A DNA stretch of 43,959 nucleotides from a bacterium (GTDB lineage Bacteria; Hydrothermota; DG-26; JAUXAN01). Below, piece by piece: positions 33,656-42,016 of the stretch (its first letter is position 1; the number at the start of each line of letters is the position of its first letter). The DNA is taken from NCBI GenBank assembly GCA_030619885.1, contig JAUXAN010000018.1, positions 1-43,959 on the forward strand, given 5' to 3'. Made by a program: the position numbers and the translations under genes. The notes beneath the pieces are model-generated. The model was not told the origin of the DNA, ran no database searches, and saw only the letters and a program-made list of their open reading frames with translations.

Positions 33656-35263
33656 ATGTTAATAATGCGAGAAGTTATTTTGAATCTTCTAAGTCTCTTT
33701 TCCGCTGATACAACAATGGAATCAGGAGCATTATCTTCGACAAGGCAGTTTACATTGTCTTCTTGGGCTCGGAATATTTTAATAGCATTACTTATATTCC
33801 TTATCGAAGAGTTCATTCGGCGTGTAATCATTCCAAAAATTTTCCCAAGACATTTTGAAGGAATTGTTAAAAAGATAAATAAAATTACGCCGGATGATTT
33901 TGATGTTAGAAAGCCAAGAGACTTGGATATTTCTGAGGAAGAATATATTCAGTCTTTCATACTCAGACCTGCAGACCAAAAAATTAAAGAGATGATTGAG
34001 AAAAGAAGGAATGTTTTGATTCTCGGTCCGTCAATGCAAGGTAAATCAAGAGAAGCCTTTCAAATTCTCTATGAGATGAAAGAAAAACTAGGAGGTTTTT
34101 CGTTCTTACGACCATTGATAAAACAATATATAAAAGACATCCCAAAGAAAAAGAAAGTCATCATCTTTCTAAATGACTTGGACAAGTATGCTAACGAGAA
34201 TTTTGCTTTGTCAGAGTTTCTGCGTAATTTCCAAAATGAGACAATAATTGTTGCAACCTGTCGCACCGGAGATGAATATGATAATGCCTGTAAAAAATAT
34301 TCTTACGAAATCGAGACTTTCGAAAAGATCAATCTTGAATACATTGATGAAAGATCTGCTGAAGAATTGGCGCGTAAAACTGGAAGACCTGTGGATGATT
34401 TTGATGGAACTCCAGGAAGTATCCTTTTAGGTCTTGGGAGAATTGAACAGAAAATCCACGAACTTCCAAAAGAATCAAAAGCTTTGCTCAGAGCAATGAA
34501 ACTTTTGGCCATCTCCTACATATATTCCCCAAAGGTTAAGGTGTTGAAAGGTGTGAGTGAAGATATCTTTCTAACTCCAGGGATTCAATTTGAGGATAAT
34601 CTAAGGCTATTGATTGAGACTGGCTTAATTATGGAATACAAAAACATTCTCAGGATTTGGCATGATAAGTATTTTGATTTTATTGATTATCATTTTGATA
34701 TAGAGCATCTTCATAAACTAAGTCAAACCCTTTTCAGGCTGAAAGAAATAGAAGGATTGATATATCTCAGTAGTTGGTATGGAAACAACAGATTGTATAA
34801 TGAAGTCATAGAAACTTGTAACATAGCACTTGAACTTGGCCCGAAATATACCGGGGCTTTTAACAATCGAGGACTTGCTTATTATTATAAAGGCGAATTA
34901 GATAAGGCGATAGAGAATTGTGATATGGCGATAAAATTTGGCCCGAAATATGCCGGGACTTTTAACAATCGAGGGCTTGCTTATACAGATAAAGGCGAAT
35001 TAGATAAAGCGATAGAGGATTATAATGAAGCGATAAGACTTGACCCGAAAGACGCTGTGGCTTTTAACAATCGAGGGAATGTTTATATCAAGAGAGGCGA
35101 GTTAGATAAAGCAATAAAGGATTGTAATAAGGCGATAAAACTTAACCCGAAGTACGCGGGGGCTTTTAACAACCGAGGGCTTGCTTATTATTATAAAGGC
35201 AAATTAAATAAAGCAATAGATGATTATAATGAAGGGAAAATAGGGACGGTTCTCTTTGTGTGA
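33656..35263 (+). CDS. Membrane-anchored STAND-like P-loop NTPase with C-terminal TPR repeats
   Basis: About 535 residues. A transmembrane segment (ILIALLIFLIEEFI) lies near residues 41-54. The NTPase part has Walker A GPSMQGKS (about 123-130), Walker B KKVIIFLNDLDKY and a sensor-type ATCRTGDEY, followed by a winged-helix-like stretch (LLIETGLIMEYKNILRIWHD), an arrangement of STAND/AAA signalling ATPases. From about 365 come TPRs, four of them in near-identical 102-bp units. The last TPR runs into a dispersed GGGACGGTTCTC repeat, giving the odd end EGKIGTVLFV. The start is uncertain (33665 or 33716 are alternatives). Possible conflict or defence protein; no effector domain is visible. Confidence 0.72.
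   Translation: MLIMREVILNLLSLFSADTTMESGALSSTRQFTLSSWARNILIALLIFLIEEFIRRVIIPKIFPRHFEGIVKKINKITPDDFDVRKPRDLDISEEEYIQSFILRPADQKIKEMIEKRRNVLILGPSMQGKSREAFQILYEMKEKLGGFSFLRPLIKQYIKDIPKKKKVIIFLNDLDKYANENFALSEFLRNFQNETIIVATCRTGDEYDNACKKYSYEIETFEKINLEYIDERSAEELARKTGRPVDDFDGTPGSILLGLGRIEQKIHELPKESKALLRAMKLLAISYIYSPKVKVLKGVSEDIFLTPGIQFEDNLRLLIETGLIMEYKNILRIWHDKYFDFIDYHFDIEHLHKLSQTLFRLKEIEGLIYLSSWYGNNRLYNEVIETCNIALELGPKYTGAFNNRGLAYYYKGELDKAIENCDMAIKFGPKYAGTFNNRGLAYTDKGELDKAIEDYNEAIRLDPKDAVAFNNRGNVYIKRGELDKAIKDCNKAIKLNPKYAGAFNNRGLAYYYKGKLNKAIDDYNEGKIGTVLFV
34859..35233 (+). repeat. Four 102-bp tandem TPR-coding repeats
   Basis: TTTAACAATCGAGG-type units begin at 34859, 34961, 35063 and 35165, exactly 102 bases apart, each coding one 34-residue TPR (for example AFNNRGLAYYYKGELDKAIE). 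DNA identity is high enough for copy number change by slippage or recombination, so the array is probably young. Confidence 0.9.
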
Positions 35264-35483
35264 GTTTAACGAACCAGAGATTAGAATTAAATATTAAAAA
35301 ATAACCATTTAGGGAGAATGGAACTTTATCAAAATGACTTTTTCTAATCATGAAAATGGTGTCAGGTCTGATTTTTCTTTAATTGTGAAAAAACTTTTAT
35401 AATTAAAAGACAGTGAAACCATTAAACCATACAGACCACCTTGGTTCTATAAGACTGGCAACTGATCAGAATAATGCAGATTT

Positions 35484-35510
35484 AATCCCACCCCTGGGGT
35501 GGGATTTTGG
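35484..35510 (+). terminator. Strong GC hairpin with T-rich tail
   Basis: AATCCCACCCC and TGGGGTGGGATT are perfectly complementary (11 pairs) and are followed by TTGGTTT. It has the form of a Rho-independent terminator, although the T tract is short. It could end transcription from the STAND-like gene. Confidence 0.5.
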
Positions 35511-35741
35511 TTTAATTGATAAGGATGGGAATTGCTATTCAAAACCTTAAATTGGTGGTAAAAAGATGAAGGTTCACTATACAAGTGGTGGACCGAATCA
35601 GAAAAGAAAATAGTGTCAGGTCTGATTTATACCGTGAAGAATGAGGACAGCCCCTATTTTTTATTGACAAAATAAAACTTGTAAGATAAGATTAATTTAC
35701 TATGTCAAGGATAGCAAGAGTTGTCGCTGTCTCTATTTTTT

Positions 35742-35796
35742 ATGGTTAAAAATGACCGTGATTGTAATTTTATTAGTACAGATAAACCTAGGTTAG
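35742..35796 (+). repeat. 55-bp direct repeat, left copy
   Basis: This segment matches 36761-36815 at 50 of 55 positions. It starts at an ATG and ends in GTTAG. It codes MVKNDRDCNFISTDK in frame, and the frame runs on to 35840. The two copies bracket the alpha/beta hydrolase gene. It contains the palindrome AACCTAGGTT near its end. Confidence 0.85.
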
Positions 35797-35841
35797 CGCT
35801 TAATTTATTTCTACCAATTAAACTTGTCATACGAGGTTAAA

Positions 35842-36666
35842 ATGAAAGGTGATGAAAAGACATGGAAATATGATTATGCCGAGGTGAACGGTACGAAGCT
35901 TTATTATGGTCTTGCCGGCTCCGGTGATGCCATTGTCTTTATTCATGGGGGGTATTGCGATCTCCGGCAATGGGATGATCAGGGTGTTCCCTTCACCAAG
36001 CACTACAAAGTCCTTCGCTATGATTTAAGAGGGTATGGGAAATCAGCAGTACCTATTCCAAATCAGCGCTATACCCATCATGATGACCTTAAATTTTTGT
36101 TTGAATACCTTGGAATTTCTAAAGCGCATCTTTGCGGAGCCTCATTTGGAAGTGCTGTTGCCGTGGATTTCGCCCTTTCTTATCCAGAGATGTGCCTTTC
36201 TCTTATTCCTGTGGGTCCCTATGCATTCGGATATCGTTCTCCTTCGACCGAGAAGCTTTCTTCCATACTTGGAAGGATAGATTCAGTCTTTGTAAAGCAA
36301 GGGAAAACAGCAGCAATAAATTATATTTGTGAGAATCCTTTTTTCCAGATGGAACCACACACAGCGAAACGTTGTAAAGAAATAGGCTATGACTATTCCT
36401 TCTGGCATCATCAGAATGAAGATCCAGCAGATTATGTTTTTCCTCGTGCCATGAAACAAATTGATAAGATCAATTTACCTACACTCATCATAACCGCTAA
36501 TAACGACATTGAAGTCTGCCAGGAGATTGCCGATGTGATGGCACAAAAAATTCCGGGTTCGCAAAAGATCATCATTGCCGATGGAGGTCATGACATTAAT
36601 ATGAATCAACCTGCAGAATTTAATAAAACAGTACTAGATTTTTTAAACACGATGAACAAAAATTGA
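35842..36666 (+). CDS. Alpha/beta hydrolase
   Basis: 274 residues. IVFIHGGYCDLRQWDDQ is the oxyanion-hole block, YDLRGYGKS the following strand, LCGASFGSAVAVDFA the nucleophile elbow (Ser in GASFGS), LIITANNDIEVC holds the acid, and IIADGGHDINMNQP the catalytic His. This is a complete and probably active serine hydrolase of unknown substrate (esterase or haloperoxidase-like). I start at ATG 35842 with GAGG a few bases upstream rather than TTG 35824. The gene lies between two 55-bp direct repeats, like a mobile cassette. Confidence 0.88.
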   Translation: MKGDEKTWKYDYAEVNGTKLYYGLAGSGDAIVFIHGGYCDLRQWDDQGVPFTKHYKVLRYDLRGYGKSAVPIPNQRYTHHDDLKFLFEYLGISKAHLCGASFGSAVAVDFALSYPEMCLSLIPVGPYAFGYRSPSTEKLSSILGRIDSVFVKQGKTAAINYICENPFFQMEPHTAKRCKEIGYDYSFWHHQNEDPADYVFPRAMKQIDKINLPTLIITANNDIEVCQEIADVMAQKIPGSQKIIIADGGHDINMNQPAEFNKTVLDFLNTMNKN

Positions 36667-36760
36667 TTAGTTCGTGCGGTGCTTGACTTTTGACATTTTG
36701 TCATTTTAATGTAAATAAAGTGAATAAGCGAACAAAAAATAAATAAAAAAGGAGGTTTAT

Positions 36761-36815
36761 ATGGTTAAAAATAGCCGCGATTGTAATTTTATTAGTACAG
36801 ATAAACTTACGTTAG
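36761..36815 (+). repeat. 55-bp direct repeat, right copy
   Basis: Partner of 35742-35796, 1019 bases apart, with five mismatches in 55. It ends in GTTAG followed by GC. The pair flanks the alpha/beta hydrolase gene in direct orientation, which would allow excision by recombination. Confidence 0.85.
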
Positions 36816-36856
36816 GCAGCTTCGAGCTTATGGCTTACATATGCATTTCTCTTTAG
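36761..36856 (+). CDS. Small ORF on the right 55-bp repeat, 31 codons
   Basis: ATG 36761 has a perfect AAAAAGGAGG ribosome site six bases upstream and encodes MVKNSRDCNFISTDKLTLGS plus FELMAYICISL. Its first 15 codons duplicate the left copy at 35742. The strong ribosome site supports translation, but the peptide resembles no known family and may be the truncated front of a lost gene. The repeat ends in GTTAGGC (36811-36817), the same core seen at the attC-like sites. Confidence 0.4.
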   Translation: MVKNSRDCNFISTDKLTLGSFELMAYICISL

Positions 36857-36955
36857 TATCCGCAAAGGAAAAAGGGTGGCCTTGTTTATGACAATTTATT
36901 AGGAAACTGCCTCTTTATCCTTTAAATAATGGTTGAGTTTAGTTGGAGGCTAGAG

Positions 36956-37978
36956 ATGAATCAAAGATTATCAAATATTGACCCTCAAAAGATAGAGAAT
37001 TTAACGATGTCGGCCTACCCCTTCTTTGCTATGTTAGCAGGAATGCAGATCAATCTATTCACTGCTCTTAGGGATCGCTCCATGACATCAAAACAGATCG
37101 CTGACTCAATAGACGTCAATGCTAAAAAACTAACCCCGCTTCTCTATGCTCTTGTTGCAGCGGGTTTGTTGACTCTAGAGAGAAATCTGTTCTCCAATTC
37201 AAACGAGGCGAATCATTTCTTGGTTCCAGGTAGTCCGAACTACATGGTTGACCATGCATGCTTCAATGTAGATCCAATCTTCATGAGTTGGGTTGTAACT
37301 GCAGCCCAAAAGACTTCCGATACTATCCGTTCGGGAATACCTCAATGTAAATATGATTTCTCAACGATGTCTGAAGAGCAACTAGAGAAGGGATTCCGTG
37401 CAACACTTCCAATTGCAGTTAGAGCAGGTCACGAATTGGTTGCAAAGTATGATTTTACCCCGCACCATCACCTTCTTGATGTTGCGGGAGGTGCAGGTGG
37501 CCTTTCAATTGCGGTTACTGAGGATTGCCCTCATATGAGAGCAACAGTAGTAGATCTTGAACATGTTGCACCGATAGCCCAAAAGATAGTTGATGAGACC
37601 GGTGATACTGATCGGGTAAATGTCATGTCCGCTGATGTAGCTCAAGGTCCCTTATCGGGATCGTATGATGTGGCGGTACTACGTGCGATTATTCAAGTGC
37701 TTCCGCCTAATGAAGTTCCACTTGTGCTCGAGAATGTTAGCGCTGCCGTTGAAGCAGGCGGTATGATCTACATTCTTGGCCATATCCTTGATAATTCAAA
37801 GACTTCACCTATCGAAGAGGTATGGTACAGCTTACTCAATATAAATTTTTACGATATTCCCGGGTCCTATACTGAGGGTGAATATAGGGATTGGCTCTCT
37901 GGTGCTGGTTTTGACCCGTTAGAGTGTGATAGGCTTTTAAACGGAGATTCTGTAATAGTAGCTAGAAAACCCAAATAA
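36956..37978 (+). CDS. O-methyltransferase of acetylserotonin/caffeate type
   Basis: About 340 residues. The N-terminal dimerisation and winged-helix part (INLFTALRDRSMTSKQIADSI...LTPLLYALVAAGLL) is followed by the SAM domain: LLDVAGGAGGLSIAV (motif I), ATVVDLEHVAPIAQKIV, VNVMSADVAQGPL, YDVAVLRAIIQVLP and AGGMIYILGHILDN. This is the class II O-methyltransferase layout used on phenolic or polyketide substrates. TTGGAGG lies eight bases before ATG 36956. No biosynthetic partner is adjacent. It is the last gene of the + strand accessory region. Confidence 0.87.
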   Translation: MNQRLSNIDPQKIENLTMSAYPFFAMLAGMQINLFTALRDRSMTSKQIADSIDVNAKKLTPLLYALVAAGLLTLERNLFSNSNEANHFLVPGSPNYMVDHACFNVDPIFMSWVVTAAQKTSDTIRSGIPQCKYDFSTMSEEQLEKGFRATLPIAVRAGHELVAKYDFTPHHHLLDVAGGAGGLSIAVTEDCPHMRATVVDLEHVAPIAQKIVDETGDTDRVNVMSADVAQGPLSGSYDVAVLRAIIQVLPPNEVPLVLENVSAAVEAGGMIYILGHILDNSKTSPIEEVWYSLLNINFYDIPGSYTEGEYRDWLSGAGFDPLECDRLLNGDSVIVARKPK

Positions 37979-38097
37979 AGGGCTGTTTGTCTCGAATTCG
38001 CATTGGGGGTCAGATCTTGACATAGAGACATAAGAAAAGATTCGCAATTTTTAGGGTCGGATTTGAATATGTGGAAAGGGTGAGACACAGACAACAT

Positions 38098-38850
38098 CTA
38101 CGCTACAGCGGCAGTCAAACAGTATACCTCATCAGCCCCGCCTCGCAAAAGGGCATCACTGCAAGCGTTGAGCGTTGAACCCGTCGTCATCACATCATCC
38201 ACCAGTAAAACTTTCTTGCCTTCCATCTCTTTTTTATCTTTGACTACAAAAGCATCTTCAACATTCTTCAATCTCTGCTCCGGGTCCAACTTTATCTGGG
38301 ACTTCGTTGCGCGTTTCCTTACTAATACTTTTTTGAATACTGGAATTTTAGAAGACTCTGACAATGAATCCGAGAGGCAATCGCACTGATTGTAACCCCG
38401 TTCTCGTAATCTGGTCTGATGAAGTGGAACCGGCACTATCATATCTGCTCCCTTTAACACATCATCTGTGTGCAAAACAAGGTTCATCATCCTTCCCAGC
38501 CGTTTTGCCAGTGATAGTTTTCTGTTGTATTTTAATAGATGAATTATTTCGCGAAGGTTGCCATCGTAAACTCCAAGTGCCCTCGCTTTTTTGAATACAA
38601 ATTTATTTGACCTGCAATTTTCGCACCGAACCTTCAGAAGCGGCTTGCCGCATTTTTTGCAGAATGGCGGTTCTACAAATTTAATGTTCTGAAAACAACT
38701 TTCACATACAACTTTCTCGTTCTCTTTTAAAGTGGAATTACAGATTGCACAAAAGGGGGGGAAGATAAAATCAATTATGTTTTTCCATAAAATTTTAATA
38801 GGACGCAGATTTCCGCAGATAACCGCAGATGACTCAAAGATATAATTCAT
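38098..38850 (-). CDS. comF: ComF-family phosphoribosyltransferase-like protein
   Basis: 250 residues. The N-terminal zinc ribbon has four Cys pairs (CAIC, CESC, CKKC, CENC), followed by LLKYNRKLSLAKRLG and the phosphoribosyltransferase signature KVLLVDDVMTTGSTL. ComF is needed for DNA uptake during natural transformation in several bacteria and is otherwise of unknown activity. The first ~18 residues (to RPIKIL) come from a CGCAGAT repeat, so the true start may be a non-ATG codon slightly downstream. It is the last gene of the - strand operon. Confidence 0.9.
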   Translation of the reverse strand: MNYIFESSAVICGNLRPIKILWKNIIDFIFPPFCAICNSTLKENEKVVCESCFQNIKFVEPPFCKKCGKPLLKVRCENCRSNKFVFKKARALGVYDGNLREIIHLLKYNRKLSLAKRLGRMMNLVLHTDDVLKGADMIVPVPLHQTRLRERGYNQCDCLSDSLSESSKIPVFKKVLVRKRATKSQIKLDPEQRLKNVEDAFVVKDKKEMEGKKVLLVDDVMTTGSTLNACSDALLRGGADEVYCLTAAVA

Positions 38851-39005
38851 TTACAGTCATTCGTTTACGTTAATCGGTTACGATGCCCGTTTCGTCATTC
38901 GGTGAGGGAGTCCGTACATCCGTAACCCTTAACCGCTCCACGATACGGGCTTCGTTGCCGTTAAACTTTCAACGACTCCGAATCTATGTATATCTGCGTT
39001 CAAAT

Positions 39006-40721
39006 TTATCCTATCGCATCCTTTGGACATACCTGAGCGCAGAGGGTGCATCCGGTGCAGAGTGTTTCATCTACTATCGCTTTCTCCTCCTGTAGGCTGA
39101 TGGCCGGACATCCAAGACGGAGACATAACTTACAGCCAGTACAGGTTTCCTCATCCACTTTTAATGGTTTCCTCTTCTTCTTTGAAAGAAGGATACACTC
39201 CCTCTTTGAAATTATGACAGACGGTGCGTTCCTTTTCACCTCTCTCGAAATCACCCTCTTCGTCTCGGCAAGGTCATAGGGGTCTATCGTGTAAGTATGT
39301 TTGACACCGATACCCTTGCACACATCCACCAAATCTAAGGCGACTGTCTTCTCACCCATAAGTGTCTTTCCTGTTCCCGGATGCTCTTGATGTCCTGTCA
39401 TCGCCGTCGTCCTGTTATCTAAAATCAAAACGGTGGTCTTACCCTTATTATACACTACATCTATGAGTGGTGGTATGCCTGTATGGAAAAAGGTAGAATC
39501 GCCTATTACAGCAACCAGTCTATCTTTGATTTCACTGCCCAGCGCCTTTTCCAGTCCAAATGCGTTTCCGATACTTGCACCCATACAGACACAACTGTCC
39601 ATTGCATTCAGAGGTGGAAGCCCACCGAGCGTATAGCATCCGATGTCTCCTGTTGCAACCAATTTTAATTTATTTATGGTATAGAAGACACCCGTATGTG
39701 GACATCCAGGACAGAGGACAGGTGGTCTTGGAGGTATTTTAAATGTGGTTTTTTTTTTCGCTTTTTGTAAGCCGAAACTTACAGCGACTTTGGTAGGATT
39801 CAACTCACCAACTAAGGGAATTTTCTCCTTGCCCGTGCACTTGATCCCCTCTATTTTCAGATTCTCCTCTATAAATGGGTCGTTCTCCTCAATGACATAG
39901 ACCTTCTTGCACCTCTTTGCAAATCTGCGGCAGAGTTCGGATGGAAAGGGATAACTCATAGCGAGTTTCAATATAGATGCAGTTGGGAATACTTCCTTCG
40001 TATAGTTATAGGAAACTCCGGATGTGATCACCCCCACGGAAGTATCAATATCTTCAATCTTGTTGAATTCGAAGTTTTCGCTGAAATCTTTTAACTCTTT
40101 CAATCTATTCTCAACGACTCTGTGTCGGACCCTTGCATTAGCGGGGAGGATTACCCGTTTCTTAAAGTCTTTCACATATCCCTTCGGGGTATGTTCATTC
40201 CTATCTCCCAATTCAACGATACCTTTTGAATGTGAAATTCTCGTTGTCAGTCGTAAAAGGACAGGGGTATCGAATTTTTCTGAAATCTCTACTGCAATCT
40301 TAACAAAATCCTTCGCCTCCTGTGATGAGGATGGTTCTAAAAGTGGTACTTTTGCTGCGCGTGCGTAATGTCTATTATCCTGCTCATTCTGGGACGAGTG
40401 CATTTCAGGATCATCACAGGAGACCACCACGAATCCACCGGTTGCGCCTATATATGACATTGAGAAGAATGAGTCTGCACAGACATTGAGGCCGACATGC
40501 TTCATAGCCACCAGCACCCTCGCACCACCAAAAGATGCACCACTGCAGAAGTCAAAGGCTGTCTTCTCATTAGGTGACCAGGTGGAATAAATCTCTGGAT
40601 ACTTCGCTATAGCCTCAAGGATTTCTGTACTCGGTGTGCCAGGGTAGGCGGATGCGACATTTATCCCCGCCTCATAAGCTCCCCTTGCGACCGCCTCGTC
40701 ACCTGAAAGGAATGCCTTCAT
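39006..40721 (-). CDS. iorA: Indolepyruvate ferredoxin oxidoreductase, alpha subunit
   Basis: 571 residues. The N-terminal pyruvate-ferredoxin oxidoreductase-type domain begins MKAFLSGDEAVARGAYEAG and includes ASAYPGTPSTEILEAI. The thiamine diphosphate site is in GDIGCYTLGGLPPLNAMDS and AVIGDSTFFHTGIPPL, and the C-terminus has two [4Fe-4S] motifs, CTGCKLCLRLGC and CTGCTLCAQVC. The enzyme oxidatively decarboxylates aryl pyruvates to aryl-acetyl-CoA with ferredoxin, in anaerobic aromatic amino acid degradation. It overlaps trpB2 by four bases. No beta subunit (IorB) gene is next to it. Confidence 0.95.
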   Translation of the reverse strand: MKAFLSGDEAVARGAYEAGINVASAYPGTPSTEILEAIAKYPEIYSTWSPNEKTAFDFCSGASFGGARVLVAMKHVGLNVCADSFFSMSYIGATGGFVVVSCDDPEMHSSQNEQDNRHYARAAKVPLLEPSSSQEAKDFVKIAVEISEKFDTPVLLRLTTRISHSKGIVELGDRNEHTPKGYVKDFKKRVILPANARVRHRVVENRLKELKDFSENFEFNKIEDIDTSVGVITSGVSYNYTKEVFPTASILKLAMSYPFPSELCRRFAKRCKKVYVIEENDPFIEENLKIEGIKCTGKEKIPLVGELNPTKVAVSFGLQKAKKKTTFKIPPRPPVLCPGCPHTGVFYTINKLKLVATGDIGCYTLGGLPPLNAMDSCVCMGASIGNAFGLEKALGSEIKDRLVAVIGDSTFFHTGIPPLIDVVYNKGKTTVLILDNRTTAMTGHQEHPGTGKTLMGEKTVALDLVDVCKGIGVKHTYTIDPYDLAETKRVISREVKRNAPSVIISKRECILLSKKKRKPLKVDEETCTGCKLCLRLGCPAISLQEEKAIVDETLCTGCTLCAQVCPKDAIG

Positions 40722-42016
40722 TTCATCTCCAGCACTTCACGATACCCGGGTATATCCATAAATCCGTGTCCTGATACATTGAACGCTATCGTTTTCTTCT
40801 CACCCGACTCCTTACATTTAAGCGCCTCTTCTATTGCACAGCATATCGAATAGGCAGACTCAGGAGCAGGCAACCAACCCTCCGTATTTATGAATAACTT
40901 CGACTTTTCAAATACATATTTCTCATCCCTTTCATAAGCGATGGTATCTATATACCCTAAATTTCTTAAAAGAGATATGATTGGTGAACAGCCGTGGTAT
41001 CTCAATCCATCCCCTCTAATAGGCGCCATATCAATCTTATGTCCTAAGGTATACATCTTGAGCAGTGGTGTAATCTCTGCATAGTCAGCAAAATCGTATT
41101 TATATTCTCCCTGCAAATTTGGAGCTACCTTACTCTGGGCAGCGATGAATTTAATCTTCTTTCCTTTGGTGAGCACATCACCCACAAATGGTAATACGAA
41201 CCCACCAAAATTGGAACCGCCGCCCAAACAGGATATCATAATATCAGGATAGTCGTCGAATATTTCAAACTGGTGTTTTGTCTCCAAGCCGATGATAGTC
41301 TGATGCATCAGCACATGGTTCAAGACTGAGCCGAGACAGTAGACGGCATCGGGTGATTTTGAAGAATCCTCCAACCCTTCAGAAATAGCAATCCCCAAAG
41401 AGCCGGGATGCTTCTTATCCTTCTCCAACAGTTTCCTTCCAAAGTCGGTCTTGGGACTGGGTGAGGCATTCACCTCTGCACCTAAAAGTTCCATAAATGT
41501 GCGTCTATCCTGCTTCCACTCATAGACCGCCCTGACCCAGTAAATGGTACATTCAAGACCGGCGAGACTCGCACCATAGGAAAGTGCGGTTCCCCACTGC
41601 CCTGCACCTGTCTCCGTAGTAACCCTTTTGAACCCTTGTTTTTTTGCATAATAACACTGGGCGATGGCGGTGTTCACCTTATGACTTCCTGTCGGGCTGA
41701 AGAATTCACTTTTATAGTAGAGTTTTGCCGGAGTGTCCAGTTTCTTTTCTAAATTTGTAGCACGGAAAAGTGGTCTGGGTCTACCAGCATGTGCATAAAG
41801 CTGCACAAGTTCTTCTGGTATATCAATCCAGTTTTCTTTGGAGAACTCCTGATTCAGACATTCCCCAATCATTAAATTTGGCAAATTCTTGATCCTCGAT
41901 TCACCCTCTTCAGGGTCTTTTGGTGGTGGTAATGGTTCTGGTAGATCTGGAATTATATTATACCACTGCTTCGGTATATCATCTGTGGTGAGATTCACCT
42001 GTATTCTATCACCCAT
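40718..42016 (-). CDS. trpB2: Tryptophan synthase beta-like protein, TrpB2 type
   Basis: 432 residues, longer at the N-terminus than TrpB1 (DDIPKQWYNIIPDLPEPLPP), which marks the TrpB2 group. PLP Lys is in FFSPTGSHKVNTAI, then RVTTETGAGQWGTALSYGA and CLGGGSNFGGFVLP (phosphate loop). TrpB2 enzymes join indole with serine or phosphoserine without a bound alpha subunit. The start has GGAGG upstream and overlaps the DUF2330 gene by eight bases. The stop overlaps iorA, so the two are coupled. The pairing of trpB2 with iorA is, from memory, recurrent in archaea and anaerobic bacteria. Confidence 0.95.
   Translation of the reverse strand: MGDRIQVNLTTDDIPKQWYNIIPDLPEPLPPPKDPEEGESRIKNLPNLMIGECLNQEFSKENWIDIPEELVQLYAHAGRPRPLFRATNLEKKLDTPAKLYYKSEFFSPTGSHKVNTAIAQCYYAKKQGFKRVTTETGAGQWGTALSYGASLAGLECTIYWVRAVYEWKQDRRTFMELLGAEVNASPSPKTDFGRKLLEKDKKHPGSLGIAISEGLEDSSKSPDAVYCLGSVLNHVLMHQTIIGLETKHQFEIFDDYPDIMISCLGGGSNFGGFVLPFVGDVLTKGKKIKFIAAQSKVAPNLQGEYKYDFADYAEITPLLKMYTLGHKIDMAPIRGDGLRYHGCSPIISLLRNLGYIDTIAYERDEKYVFEKSKLFINTEGWLPAPESAYSICCAIEEALKCKESGEKKTIAFNVSGHGFMDIPGYREVLEMK

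Larger units (their letters stand above)
35264..35841. other. 578-base repeat-rich spacer without a recognised gene
   Basis: This gap carries two copies of GTGTCAGGTCTGATTT (about 35361-35378 and 35613-35630), two GGACAG-type repeats (35640-35664 and 35722-35742), a strong GC hairpin (35484-35505) and the first 55-bp direct repeat (35742-35796). Only a 32-codon frame (35742-35840) is open, and it belongs to the direct repeat. It looks like a landing zone for repeated elements. Confidence 0.7.

Noticed and set aside
34859-35233. A CRISPR-like array of regularly spaced repeats
   Set aside because: The 102-bp periodicity lies wholly inside one reading frame and encodes 34-residue TPRs. There are no unique spacers or cas genes.
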